The notes: generated from the letters alone by a model not told the origin. DNA of 64,000 nt from Micromonospora matsumotoense (GCF_900091525.1 NZ_FMCU01000005.1:186001-250000); one strand, 5' to 3'; positions 1 through 8,291 are shown, counted from the stretch's first letter. Translations and numbers: made by a program.

Positions 1-1959
1 CTCGTCGGACTTCCCGCCGCTGAGTCCGGAGGAGATCAGCTCCATCACCGAGGAGTCCTGGAGCGTGGTCACGTCACCGAGCGACCGGTTCTCGGCCACG
101 TCCCGCAGCAACCGGCGCATGATCTTGCCGGACCGGGTCTTGGGCAGCTCCGGCACCAGCATGATCTGCCGGGGCTTGGCGATCGGGCCGAGCGTCTTGG
201 CCACGTGGTTGCGCAGTTCGGTGATCAGCCGCTCGCCCGCCTCGCCCGAGACGTCGGCGGTGCCGCGCGGGATGGCGAACGCGACGATCGCCTGCCCGGT
301 GGTCGGGTCGGTCGCGCCGACCACCGCCGCCTCGGCCACCGCCGGGTGCGACACCAGCGCCGACTCGACCTCGGTGGTGGAGATGTTGTGCCCGGACACC
401 AGCATCACGTCGTCGACCCGGCCGAGCAGCCAGATGTGCCCGTCGTCGTCCTTCTTGGCCCCGTCACCGGCGAAGTACATCCCCTCGAACCGGGACCAGT
501 ACGTCTCGATGAACCGGTTGTCGTCGCCCCAGATGGTGCGCAGCATCGACGGCCACGGCTCGCGCAGCACCAGGTAGCCACCACCGCCGTTCGGCACCGA
601 CTGACCCTGGTCGTCCACCACGTCGGCGACGACACCGGGCAGCGCGGTCATCGCCGAGCCGGGCTTGGTCGCGGTCACCCCGGGCAGCGGGGAGATCATG
701 ATCGCGCCGGTCTCGGTCTGCCACCAGGTGTCCACGATCGGCAGCTCGTCCCGGCCGACGTGCTGGCGGTACCACATCCACGCCTCCGGGTTGATCGGCT
801 CACCGACGCTGCCCAGCAGGCGCAGCGACGACAGGTCGAAGCCCGCCGGGATGTCCTCGCCCCACTTCATCATGGTGCGGATCAGCGTCGGCGCGGTGTA
901 GAGGATGCTCACCCGGTACTTGTCGACGATCTCCCAGAACCGGCCCTTGTGCGGGGTGTCCGGGGTGCCCTCGTACATCACCTGGGTGGCGCCGTTGGCC
1001 AGTGGCCCGTACACGATGTAGGAGTGCCCGGTGACCCAGCCGATGTCGGCGGTGCACCAGTAGACGTCGGTCTCCGGCTTCAGGTCGAACACCGCGTGCG
1101 CCGTCCACGCGGCCTGGGTCAGGTAGCCGCCGGTGGTGTGCAGGATGCCCTTCGGGCGGGCCGTGGTGCCGCTGGTGTAAAGGATGAACAGCGGGTGCTC
1201 GGCGTCGAACGGCTGCGCGACGTGCTCCGCCGACGCCGCCTCCACCGCCTCGTGCCACCAGTGGTCCTTCGCCGACCAGGCGACCTCCTCACCGGTGCGC
1301 CGGACCACCAGCACGTGGTCGATCGACGGGCAGTTCGCCACCGCCTCGTCCACCGTCGGCTTCAACGCCGACGGCTTTCCCCGGCGGTAGCCGCCGTCGG
1401 CGGTGATCACCACCTTGGCACTGGCGTCGGAGATCCGGTTGCTCAACGCGTCGGCGGAGAAGCCGCCGAAGACCACGCTGTGGGTGGCGCCGATCCGGGC
1501 GCAGGCCAGCATCGCCACCGCCGCCTCGGGGATCATCGGCAGGTAGATCGCCACCCGGTCACCGGCGACCACCCCCAGGTCGGTCAGCGCGTTCGCCGCC
1601 TGGCAGGTCAGCCGGTGCAGGTCGGCGTAGGTCAGGGTGCGGGTGTCGCCCGGCTCACCCTCCCAGTGGATCGCCACCCGGTCACCGTTGCCGGCCTCCA
1701 CGTGCCGGTCCAGGCAGTTGTACGCCACGTTGAGCTGGCCGCCGACGAACCACTTCGCGAACGGTGGGTTCGACCAGTCGAGCACCTCGTCCCACGGCTT
1801 GGCCCAGGCCAACCGGCCGGCCTGCCGCTCCCAGAAGGCGAGCCGGTCCGCGCCGGCCTCGTCGTACGCGCCGGCGGTGACGTTGGCCTCCGCGGCGAGT
1901 GCGGCCGGCGGTGGGAACTGGCGCGTCTCGTTCAGCAGGTTGGCCAAGGCCTCGCTCAT
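1..1959 (-). CDS. acs: Acetyl-coenzyme A synthetase (AMP-forming), 3' end cut by window
   Basis: Activates acetate to acetyl-CoA through acetyl-AMP in the cytoplasm. The 653 codons visible nearly fill the usual length of about 650-660 residues, so only the last few residues lie outside the window. Seen: the AMP-binding loop [11 protein letters not shown] near residue 262 and, at the C-terminal hinge, TRSGKIM with the catalytic lysine at about 612, the residue that is reversibly acetylated in this family. ATG start with AAGGAG a few bases upstream. Divergent from the Fic-like gene. The identification is secure. Confidence 0.96.
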   Translation of the reverse strand, partial: MSEALANLLNETRQFPPPAALAAEANVTAGAYDEAGADRLAFWERQAGRLAWAKPWDEVLDWSNPPFAKWFVGGQLNVAYNCLDRHVEAGNGDRVAIHWEGEPGDTRTLTYADLHRLTCQAANALTDLGVVAGDRVAIYLPMIPEAAVAMLACARIGATHSVVFGGFSADALSNRISDASAKVVITADGGYRRGKPSALKPTVDEAVANCPSIDHVLVVRRTGEEVAWSAKDHWWHEAVEAASAEHVAQPFDAEHPLFILYTSGTTARPKGILHTTGGYLTQAAWTAHAVFDLKPETDVYWCTADIGWVTGHSYIVYGPLANGATQVMYEGTPDTPHKGRFWEIVDKYRVSILYTAPTLIRTMMKWGEDIPAGFDLSSLRLLGSVGEPINPEAWMWYRQHVGRDELPIVDTWWQTETGAIMISPLPGVTATKPGSAMTALPGVVADVVDDQGQSVPNGGGGYLVLREPWPSMLRTIWGDDNRFIETYWSRFEGMYFAGDGAKKDDDGHIWLLGRVDDVMLVSGHNISTTEVESALVSHPAVAEAAVVGATDPTTGQAIVAFAIPRGTADVSGEAGERLITELRNHVAKTLGPIAKPRQIMLVPELPKTRSGKIMRRLLRDVAENRSLGDVTTLQDSSVMELISSGLSGGKSDE

Positions 1960-2262
1960 GCGGTGACTCCTTCGTCGGGTGACCTGCGTCTCCTACCTGG
2001 CCGAGGTTAGTCCGGGCGGTTGTGGACCGCGACACCCCCGGTGCCGGCCGGCGCGCTCAGCGGCCGTCCCGGCGCGCTCGACGGCCCACCCGCCCCGACC
2101 TGCGCCGACCTGATCAGGATCGGACTCGACGGCCCGACGCGCTGATCTTGGCAGTCACCGGTCGATCCCGGCCGGTTCGGTGCGCCGGCTGGCCCGCCGG
2201 GCAGGTGGGAGGCCCCGGTCGCCCTCCCGGCGGGTGCCGTCCGGCGCGGGCCGCCGGGTCGC
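1960..2262. other. Intergenic region between acs and the Fic-like gene
   Basis: Divergent intergenic DNA of about 300 bases. No convincing small gene is seen. It holds the acs Shine-Dalgarno at its left edge and runs into the -10 element of the Fic-like gene at the right. No clear operator palindrome was found. Confidence 0.5.
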
Positions 2263-2268
2263 TAGCGT
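2263..2268 (+). promoter_or_regulatory. Predicted -10 box (TAGCGT) of a leaderless transcript
   Basis: TAGCGT lies 6 bases before the GTG at 2275, with no Shine-Dalgarno between. Inferred transcription start at or next to the start codon. Confidence 0.55.
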
Positions 2269-2274
2269 GGCGAG

Positions 2275-3021
2275 GTGACCACCGACCCGCTCGCGCCGCT
2301 GCTCGCGCTCGCCGACATCGCCCCCGCCGTCGAGCAGGCCCGCGAGCGGGTCGACCAGGCGATGCGGCACCGCGCGCTGCGCCGCCACGGTGGCCAGGTC
2401 GCGGCCGAGGTCGGCCTGCGCTGCGCGGTGGCCAGCGCCGCCCTGGAGGGGTACGACCACGAACGCGAGGCGGTCCGTGCCGGCACCGTCACCGAGCCGG
2501 TGCTCCAGGGGGCGCTGCGGGTGGCCGGGGCGCTGCCCGGGTTGACCGACCGGTGGGCGAAGGCCCCCCGGCAGGCGCTGGCCCGGCTGCACGTGCTCGC
2601 CGCCCGGGACGTGGTCGCCGAGGCCGAGCTGGGGCGTCCGGTCGCCGACCCGGTGGTGGCCGCCCGGCTCGACGGGCTGGCCGGCCTGGTCGCCGGCGGG
2701 ACGACGGTCCCCCCGCTGATCCTCGCCGCCGTGGTGCACGGTGAGCTGCTCAACCTGCGGCCCTTCGCCGGCCCCTCCGGGGTGGTCGCCCGCGCCGCCG
2801 CCCGGCTGGTGCTGATGTCCCGGGGGTTCGACCCGCGCGGCCTGGTCGCCGTCGACGTCGGCCACCGGGAGCGGGAACCGGAGTACGTCGGCGCGGCCGG
2901 GGCCTTCGCCACCGGCACCCCGGACGGCCTGCGCTCCTGGCTGCGGCACTACCTGAGCGCCGTCGAGGTCGGCGCGGACCAGCTCACCCTCATCGGCGAC
3001 GAGATCATCGCGACCGCCTGA
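2275..3021 (+). CDS. Fic-fold protein with degenerate active site (pseudo-Fic)
   Basis: 248 residues, almost all helical. Residues 162-173 (LRPF then AGPSGVVAR) align with the Fic active-site loop HPFxxGNGRxxR, but the catalytic His is Arg162, the Asn is Ser and the first loop Arg is Val. Residues 54-59 (SAALEG) match the inhibitory-helix pattern (S/T)xxxE(G/N) of self-inhibited Fic proteins. AMP transfer as in true Fic enzymes therefore looks impossible; a binding role or a different chemistry is inferred. GTG start with no Shine-Dalgarno and a -10 box 6 bases upstream, so probably leaderless. Fold assignment is by motif only. Confidence 0.7.
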   Translation: MTTDPLAPLLALADIAPAVEQARERVDQAMRHRALRRHGGQVAAEVGLRCAVASAALEGYDHEREAVRAGTVTEPVLQGALRVAGALPGLTDRWAKAPRQALARLHVLAARDVVAEAELGRPVADPVVAARLDGLAGLVAGGTTVPPLILAAVVHGELLNLRPFAGPSGVVARAAARLVLMSRGFDPRGLVAVDVGHREREPEYVGAAGAFATGTPDGLRSWLRHYLSAVEVGADQLTLIGDEIIATA

Positions 3022-3065
3022 CCGGTGCCATCCGCGTACCGGTCCCGTCCGGTCCCGGTTGTTGG

Positions 3066-3698
3066 TCAGTCCCGGCGGGTGGCCCGGTTCACCCGGGACC
3101 GCAGCGCCCGGCGGGCGATCGGTCCGAGGTCGTCGACGATCTCGATGAGCACGGCGAGCTGGTCGAGGGCCGACATCGCCTGCCGGGTGGCCGCCCGGTC
3201 CACCCCGTCATAGAGTTCCAGCCCGACGAACGCGGCGCAGACGGCGCGGGCCAGGCCGGGCACGTCGGCGATCTCGGCGAACGGTGAACCGGCGAGCAGC
3301 CGGCGCAGCACCGACTCGATCTCGTCCACCCAGAGCTGGAGCGCGGCGGCGGTGGGCGCGGCGAGCCGTTCGTCGGTCTGCGCCCCGGCCAGCAGTTGGG
3401 CCAGGAAGGAGACGTTGCCCAGCTCGCGTTCCTGCTCGTGCAGCTCCTGCCCGACGGCGAGCAGTTCCCGCAGCGAGCCCACCTCGGTCAGCCGGGTCGA
3501 CCAGTGCGCGAGCCGGTCGGCGGTGCTGGCCCGGCAGGCGGCGGTGAGCAGGTCGTCGACCGTGCCGAAGTGGTAGAAGACCAGCGCCTGGTTCACCCCG
3601 GCGGCGGCGGCGATGGTGCGGGCGGACACACCGGCGATGCCGTGCGTACGGATGGCGGTGATGGCGCCGTCCAGGAGGCGCTGCTTGGTGCCGGACAT
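3066..3698 (-). CDS. TetR-family transcriptional regulator
   Basis: 210 residues. The N-terminal helix-turn-helix is clear (IAGVSARTIAAAAGVNQALVFYHFGTVDDLL, residues ~20-50, quoted in part: GVNQALVFYHFG), followed by a helical ligand-binding domain. ATG start with GAGGAGGA upstream. It is the last gene of a three-gene minus-strand operon; its first 105 bases overlap the 3' end of the methyltransferase-DCC gene in another frame. Probably represses its own operon through the palindromes at 5872-5913. Ligand unknown. Confidence 0.88.
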   Translation of the reverse strand: MSGTKQRLLDGAITAIRTHGIAGVSARTIAAAAGVNQALVFYHFGTVDDLLTAACRASTADRLAHWSTRLTEVGSLRELLAVGQELHEQERELGNVSFLAQLLAGAQTDERLAAPTAAALQLWVDEIESVLRRLLAGSPFAEIADVPGLARAVCAAFVGLELYDGVDRAATRQAMSALDQLAVLIEIVDDLGPIARRALRSRVNRATRRD

Positions 3699-4957
3699 CG
3701 TCCTCCTCGTGGGCCCGCCGGGTGCGGCGGTGTGATCATCGCATCGGTCACCAGCTGCGCCAGCCAGGTGACCCCGGGCAGTCGCAGGGTCCAGCCGACC
3801 ACGGCCCAGCCGAGATGCAGGTGTACGAGTGCGCGGGCGACGGCGGCCACCCCCCGTGCCGAGCGACCGTCGCCGTCCACGTACTCCGCCCGCCACAGCA
3901 CCTCCTCGGCGGCGGTGGCGGGACGTATCCGCAGGCCCACCGGGTGGCGGCGGGCCAGGAAACGCCAGGTCGCAGTGCACGGGCCGCAGCCGTCGTCGAG
4001 CAGGAGCACCGCCGCCGGCCCCGCGTGGTACGGCCGCCGGCGCGGCCACCAGTCCCGCACCTGCCGCCGGTACGCGTGCCACGCCTCGCCGTACCTGCCG
4101 GCCAGGTCGTGCTCCTCGTGCGGTCGGGCGACCGCCACGCTGAAGGCGACCGCCACCACGGCGGCCAGCACCAGCGCGGAACTCCGGGTGAGCGCGGCGG
4201 TGAGCAGCACCAGGGCCACGGCGCAAGCCTGCATCGGGTTGGCCAGATAGGCGTACGGCCCGGTGGTGACCAGCCGCTCGGGCGGATCCCACGGGTACGG
4301 CGTACCGCCGCCGTGGGTGACGAACTCGCGGACCGCGGCGAGTGCCGGGGCGGCCAGCACCAGCGCCACCTGGGCGAGGAGGAGCAGGGCGGGCCGGGGC
4401 AGCCCGGTGACCGCCGTCCACGACCCGTCGCCGACCTCGAAGGCCAGGCTGGGGACGAGCCACAGCAGCAGGGCGGTGAAGACCCCGACCTGGAGCAGCG
4501 TGCGCGCCGCCAGGTGCCGCCGGTCGGCGCACCAGCGACCGAGCAGTTGCGCCGGCAGGGCCACCACGAGCAGCCCGACCAGCTCCCCGACCAGCCAGTT
4601 CGGGCCGAGCCTGACCAGCGGGTGCAGCGCCGGCATGGCCACCGCGTCGACCCAGAGCAGCAGGCCCAGCGTCACCGGCAGTGGCAGCGTCCGGCGCAGC
4701 AGCACGGGCAGGGGGCCCCAGAGCGCGGCCCAACCGATCCACAGGTCGACCGGCATGCCCCGGTAGCTTCCCCGCACCGGGGCGAACGCGTACCAACCGG
4801 TGCACCGGGCCACCTCGTCGAGGGCGGCGATGCCGATGCCGGCGGCGAGGAAGGCCAGCAGCGCCGCCGCCCGACCGGCGCGGCTCCGGTCGACCCGGAT
4901 GGCGGCGAGCACGGCCAGCAACGGCACCGCCAGGCTGAGGTAGCGGGCGGCGATCAT
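3593..4957 (-). CDS. Membrane methyltransferase (ICMT/PEMT-like) fused to a DCC thiol-redox domain
   Basis: 454 residues. The N-terminal half is polytopic (about 6 hydrophobic segments to residue ~190). Residues ~195-300 resemble isoprenylcysteine/phospholipid methyltransferases, with GTPYPWDPPERLVTTGPY, then NP and a His/Glu-rich segment (RPHEEHDLAGRYG) of the SAM-binding region. Residues ~318-420 form a DCC (DUF393) domain with DDGCGPC, cysteines 324 and 327. The ATG overlaps the upstream stop (ATGA). The frame runs 105 bases past the TetR start and ends in a Pro/Ser-rich tail. Substrate unknown; the fusion is directly visible in one frame. Confidence 0.75.
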   Translation of the reverse strand: MIAARYLSLAVPLLAVLAAIRVDRSRAGRAAALLAFLAAGIGIAALDEVARCTGWYAFAPVRGSYRGMPVDLWIGWAALWGPLPVLLRRTLPLPVTLGLLLWVDAVAMPALHPLVRLGPNWLVGELVGLLVVALPAQLLGRWCADRRHLAARTLLQVGVFTALLLWLVPSLAFEVGDGSWTAVTGLPRPALLLLAQVALVLAAPALAAVREFVTHGGGTPYPWDPPERLVTTGPYAYLANPMQACAVALVLLTAALTRSSALVLAAVVAVAFSVAVARPHEEHDLAGRYGEAWHAYRRQVRDWWPRRRPYHAGPAAVLLLDDGCGPCTATWRFLARRHPVGLRIRPATAAEEVLWRAEYVDGDGRSARGVAAVARALVHLHLGWAVVGWTLRLPGVTWLAQLVTDAMITPPHPAGPRGGRCPAPSSASWTAPSPPSVRTASPVCPPAPSPPPPG

Positions 4958-5847
4958 CGCAGCGTCATCATGTCCAGCAGGTGCCCCACCCCCGCGCTGA
5001 GCAGGACTTGCTGGATCGGCCCGAAATACCAGGAGGGGTCGAGCCCCCGGGTGTAGTCCACCCGGATGCGTACCTCGGTGTGCCGCTCGTCGACGGCCCG
5101 CCAGGTCAGCTCGGCGTGCCGCCAACGCAACCAGCGCGCGGTGATCGCGCTGTCCTCGACGAACCGGAATCCCACCCGCTGCGCGGCCACCGTCTCCACC
5201 TCGGCGAGCAGGTGCCCGCCGGGGCCGTGGGCGCTGCCGTGGTAGCCGAACATCCACCGGTCACCCGGGTCGAGCCCGTCCCCGCTGACCTGGCCGGGCG
5301 TGGGCACGCCGAGCAGCCGCAGCGGCACCGACCGGACCGGCACGGGACGGGGACCGGCAGCGAGCCGGGCGGCCACCTCGTCGGCCGGGAGGGTCACCAC
5401 CCGCACCACCTCGACGGACTGGTCAGGCACCAGCCGTGGGGCCAGGCCGCTGCCCTCCAGCCCCGGCAGGAGCAGCAACGGCACCGCGAGGACGGCGTAC
5501 GAGCGGGAGGCGTCGCGCAGCGCGCGGATCAGGGCGGTGGTGCCGTGGGACACCGCGTAGACCAGGGGGGCGGCGAGGATGACGCAGATCGCCCCCTCGT
5601 GCAGCGCGACCGCCGCCAGCAGCAGGGCGATCGTGGTGATCACGAAGACCCGGCCGTGCGCGGTGCGACCGGGCAGCAGGGCGAGTGCGGCGGCGAGGGT
5701 CGTCGGGAGCACCACGAAGAGCAGGGCGCTGTCGGCGCGTCCACCGCGCACCGTGGCGACGAAGACCACCAGTCCGAAGGCCGAGATCAGGCCGGCGAGC
5801 ACCCAGTTCGCGGCGGTCCGCCGGGGCGGTCCATCCTGCTCGATCAT
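4954..5847 (-). CDS. Membrane protein with C-terminal SRPBCC-like domain
   Basis: 297 residues. The first ~140 hold four or five hydrophobic segments; the rest is soluble and resembles an SRPBCC/START-like domain (for example ELTWRAVDERHTEVRIRVDYTRG in part, ending DPSWYFGPIQQ). First gene of an operon with the methyltransferase-DCC fusion (4-base overlap) and TetR. ATG preceded by GGGAGG five bases upstream. Function unknown; context suggests modification or transport of a lipophilic compound (inference). Confidence 0.7.
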   Translation of the reverse strand: MIEQDGPPRRTAANWVLAGLISAFGLVVFVATVRGGRADSALLFVVLPTTLAAALALLPGRTAHGRVFVITTIALLLAAVALHEGAICVILAAPLVYAVSHGTTALIRALRDASRSYAVLAVPLLLLPGLEGSGLAPRLVPDQSVEVVRVVTLPADEVAARLAAGPRPVPVRSVPLRLLGVPTPGQVSGDGLDPGDRWMFGYHGSAHGPGGHLLAEVETVAAQRVGFRFVEDSAITARWLRWRHAELTWRAVDERHTEVRIRVDYTRGLDPSWYFGPIQQVLLSAGVGHLLDMMTLR

Positions 5848-5871
5848 CCATACCTCCCAGTTTTGGGCGTG

Positions 5872-5913
5872 TGCTCAAAACTGAGCATAGGCGCATTTGA
5901 GCGAACGCTCAAA
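5872..5913 (-). promoter_or_regulatory. Twin palindromic operator, probable TetR site
   Basis: Two inverted repeats sit just upstream of the operon: TGCTCA-AAAC-TGAGCA at 5872-5887 and TTTGAGCG-AA-CGCTCAAA at 5896-5913 (8-base arms). Both share the half-site TTGAGC/GCTCAA. Position and shape fit autorepression by the operon's TetR protein (inference). Confidence 0.65.
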
Positions 5914-6260
5914 CATGGCTTCGCAGGAGCCGTGACCTGGATCATGAGGTCATCCGCTCGGCCGCCGGCTGCCGCCCCGGCGTCATTCCGGCGGGGGCGG
6001 TGCGGGACCCGGGTGCGACGGGCCGGTCAGGCCCGATGGGCCGGTCACGTCCGATGGGCCGGTCAGGCCCGGCTGTCAGGGGCGGCAGCAGTGGGTCAGG
6101 CGGCCTGGGCGGCAGCGGTTGGTCGGGCGGCCAGGCCGGCTGGATCGGTCACGCTGCCTGCGCGGGCCGCGTGTCCCGCGCGGCAGGGTCCGTCAGGCGG
6201 CAGGGTCCGTCAGGCGGCAGGGCCCGTCAGGCGGCGGGGCCGGCTAAGCAGCGGGGTCGG
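5914..6260. other. Gene-free GC-rich stretch with a short tandem repeat
   Basis: No convincing gene. It contains many short direct repeats built on GGCCGGTCA/GATGGGCCGG at 6030-6075 and an ordered 17-base tandem repeat at 6181-6231. It lies between the operator at 5872-5913 and the end of the HAD phosphatase gene. Confidence 0.5.
6181..6231. repeat. 17-base tandem repeat, three copies
   Basis: Three consecutive units of CGGCAGGGTCCGTCAGG, the third with one change (T to C). Located just 3' of the HAD phosphatase gene, not coding. Confidence 0.8.
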
Positions 6261-7064
6261 TCAGGCGGCCTGGACGGCGCGGGTCCGACGGTGTCGGCCG
6301 TACCAGGCGATGCCGATCGCCACCCCGACGCCGACGCCGAGCGCCGCTGCGGCCACCGGGACCGCCGGGCGCTCCCGCAGCCGCCGGCCCAGGGGGATCG
6401 GATGCCGGAACTCCAGCACCGGCCAGGCGTTCTCCACCGCGAGCCGGCGCAGCGCCCGGTCCGGATTGACCACGCTCGGGTGACCCACGCACTCCAACAA
6501 CGGCCGGTCACTGTACGAGTCGGAGTAGGCGTACGAATCGGCCAGGTCGTACCCCCGGGCGGCCGCCAACTCGTTGACCGCCTCGACCTTGCTCGGGCCG
6601 GCCGCGTAGAACTCCACCTCGCCGCTGTAACGCCCGTCCTGCACGCTCATCCGGGTGGCGATCACGTCGGTCACCCCGAGCAGTGCGCCGATCGGGCGGA
6701 CCATCTCCTCGCCGGAGGCGGAGACCAGCACGACGTCCCGGCCGGCCGCCTGGTGCTCCTCGATCAGCACGGCGGCTTCGGCGTACACGTAGGGGTTGAT
6801 CAGCTCGTGGAGCGTCTCCGCGACGATCTGGCGGACCTGTTCCACCCGCCAGCCCTTGCAGAGCGCGGCGAGATAGTCCCTGGTCCTGGCCATGGTCTGC
6901 TCGTCGGTGCCGCCCAGCCGGAACATCAGCTGCGCGTACGCCGACTTCACGACATCCCGTCGCGTGATCAGCCCGTCCCGGTAGAACGGCCGACCGAATG
7001 CCAAGGCGCTCGACTTGGCGATGACGGTCTTGTCCAGATCGAAGAAAGCGGCACTTCGGCCCAC
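6261..7064 (-). CDS. HAD-superfamily subfamily IB phosphatase (SerB-like)
   Basis: 267 residues from the GTG at 7064. HAD motif I is FFDLDKTVIA at the N-terminus, motif II is LVSAS, and motif III/IV is SDSYSDRPLL; a C-terminal hydrophobic helix (AAAALGVGVGVAIGIAWYG) should anchor it to the membrane. Cytoplasmic phosphatase of unknown substrate, related to phosphoserine phosphatase. TAGACT at 7073-7078 lies 8 bases before the GTG, suggesting a leaderless message; a TTG at 7073 is an alternative start. A HAD-IB gene beside 6C RNA and ssd is also the arrangement in mycobacteria (Rv3661 next to Rv3660c). Confidence 0.88.
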   Translation of the reverse strand: MGRSAAFFDLDKTVIAKSSALAFGRPFYRDGLITRRDVVKSAYAQLMFRLGGTDEQTMARTRDYLAALCKGWRVEQVRQIVAETLHELINPYVYAEAAVLIEEHQAAGRDVVLVSASGEEMVRPIGALLGVTDVIATRMSVQDGRYSGEVEFYAAGPSKVEAVNELAAARGYDLADSYAYSDSYSDRPLLECVGHPSVVNPDRALRRLAVENAWPVLEFRHPIPLGRRLRERPAVPVAAAALGVGVGVAIGIAWYGRHRRTRAVQAA

Positions 7065-7072
7065 GGCGCGCA

Positions 7073-7078
7073 AGTCTA
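7073..7078 (-). promoter_or_regulatory. Predicted -10 box (TAGACT) of the HAD gene
   Basis: TAGACT ends 8 bases before the GTG at 7064, with no Shine-Dalgarno in between. Confidence 0.45.
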
Positions 7079-7160
7079 GTCCGATGGTCTAGGGTCGGCG
7101 GGTGCCCCGGGGCCAATACCCCACCCGACCTGCGGGAGCACCTCCACCACGAATGCTCAA

Positions 7161-7176
7161 CGTGATCGCAGTCACA
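7161..7176. promoter_or_regulatory. CRP-like operator upstream of 6C RNA
   Basis: CGTGA-TCGCAG-TCACA matches the CRP/FNR-family consensus TGTGA-N6-TCACA at 9 of 10 positions. It is centred about 30 bases before the inferred 6C RNA start and covers where the -35 element should be, so it could activate or block that promoter (inference). Confidence 0.5.
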
Positions 7177-7185
7177 CGCTGCGGT

Positions 7186-7191
7186 CATAAT
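7186..7191 (+). promoter_or_regulatory. Predicted -10 box (CATAAT) of 6C RNA
   Basis: CATAAT in an otherwise GC-rich region, about 105 bases before the first C-loop hairpin. No good -35 hexamer is seen at standard spacing. Confidence 0.5.
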
Positions 7192-7197
7192 TTCGCA

Positions 7198-7393
7198 GGG
7201 AGTGGGGTCGACAACACTCGACGTGAACACTCCGCTCGGGCAGACTTGTCCGCACGACAACGATTCATGTCCCGGAAACTGACAGACCCTCGGCGGTCGC
7301 ACCCCCCGCGACCGCCGGGCCGGTTCGGCTCAACCCCCCCGGAGCCGAACCATTCGACGACCCCCGTCTCCCCCCGACGGGGGTCGTCCCTTT
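7198..7393 (+). ncRNA. 6C small RNA
   Basis: Matches the actinobacterial 6C RNA motif, defined by hairpins with loops of six or more cytosines. Stem 1: 7291-7300 with 7308-7317, loop ACCCCCC. Stem 2: 7322-7331 with 7342-7351, loop containing seven C. Stem 3: 7356-7368 with 7376-7388, 13 perfect pairs, loop TCCCCCC, followed by CCTTTCC as terminator. The usual motif has two such hairpins; here the terminator stem also has a C6 loop. Lying between a HAD-IB gene and ssd is the same place as the mycobacterial 6C RNA (B11). The 5' end is inferred from the -10 box. In mycobacteria this RNA acts in trans by base pairing of its C-rich loops. Confidence 0.88.
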
Positions 7394-7463
7394 CCGGGTG
7401 GGAGCGCTCCGCCCCTGAGCCGGCAGTGACCGGTGACCCGCGCGCCGCTGACCCGCCGACGGG

Positions 7464-8291
7464 TTACCGCGCCACGGCCTTCATCGTCGTACGGGCGGGC
7501 AGGAAGCAGGCCAGGGCCCGGCCGTGCCGGTCGGTGACCACCCACGGGTGCCCCAGGTACGTCTGCTGGCGGTAGGACCTGCCGGCGTCGAGCACCTTGT
7601 ACTGCCGGCGCTGCCCCTGGTGGTCGAGCCAGTAGACGACGACCTGCGAACTGCGGGCGTTGACGAACTCGACGTACGTCGAGGGTCCGTTCGAACTGGA
7701 CCTCAGCGAGCGTTCCTGGGATGCCGGCAGCGGCGTCAACTCGCCTGGTCCGGGCTGGTTCGTCGTCGGGCGCGGTGGGGTGGTCGTCGGGGCGGGCCGC
7801 GGTGGGGTGGTCGTCGGGGCGGGGCGGGACGTCGTACCCGTGGCGGGGTGGCGGGGCGGTGCCGGGGGCGCCGCGACCGGGGCTGCGGCGCGGGTGGCGA
7901 GCGAGGCCGGCGCGGGCGAGTGTGCGGCGACCGGCGTGGGGCTCTCCACGGCCGCGAGGTCCGGGCGGTCCGCGATCCACGACGGCGTCATCGGGAGCGC
8001 CGCGTCGTTCCGCCTCGGTCCCGACCACAACGGCGACAGCGCGAGGACGAGGCTGGTGACCAGGCCGAATGCCACTCCGGCCAACAGCAGGGTCCGTCCG
8101 ATGCCGGCGGATTCGACGGCGTGGACGGGTGACAGCAGCGGGCCGGTTGGTGACCCGGCGGGGGAGGCGTCGATCAGATGCCGGCCGGCCGGGGGGACGA
8201 GGTATGGCGGCAGTGTCTGGTGGTGCCGGGGTGCCGGCAGCCAGCCACCGATGCGCAGGGTGGGGGGTGTTTCGTCGGGTGAGTCGGCCAT
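7464..8291 (-). CDS. Membrane-anchored protein with VHL-like beta domain
   Basis: 275 residues from the ATG at 8291 (a GTG at 8321 is an alternative). A single transmembrane helix sits near residues 62-86 (GRTLLLAGVAFGLVTSLVLA), followed by a long Pro/Thr/Ala-rich linker with repeats of PAPTTTPPRP, then a C-terminal ~75-residue domain. That domain (FVNARSSQVVVYWLDHQGQR, then a conserved Tyr, RQQTYLGHPWVVTD and ACFLP) matches the beta domain of the von Hippel-Lindau protein (FVNxS...VxxxWLxxxG...HxWxxxD). Orientation N-in with the VHL-like domain outside is inferred. Role unknown; in eukaryotes the domain binds hydroxyproline peptides. Confidence 0.75.
   Translation of the reverse strand: MADSPDETPPTLRIGGWLPAPRHHQTLPPYLVPPAGRHLIDASPAGSPTGPLLSPVHAVESAGIGRTLLLAGVAFGLVTSLVLALSPLWSGPRRNDAALPMTPSWIADRPDLAAVESPTPVAAHSPAPASLATRAAAPVAAPPAPPRHPATGTTSRPAPTTTPPRPAPTTTPPRPTTNQPGPGELTPLPASQERSLRSSSNGPSTYVEFVNARSSQVVVYWLDHQGQRRQYKVLDAGRSYRQQTYLGHPWVVTDRHGRALACFLPARTTMKAVAR

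Noticed and set aside
7399..7412. Second LacI-like site (TGGGAGCGCTCC) after the 6C RNA
   Set aside because: Only 12 of 14 matches, lies downstream of a terminator and at the end of a gene rather than at a promoter; may be chance.
7102..7575. Open frame over the 6C RNA region
   Set aside because: The structured C-loop hairpins explain this stretch; the translation shows no domain and runs into the antisense of the VHL-like gene.
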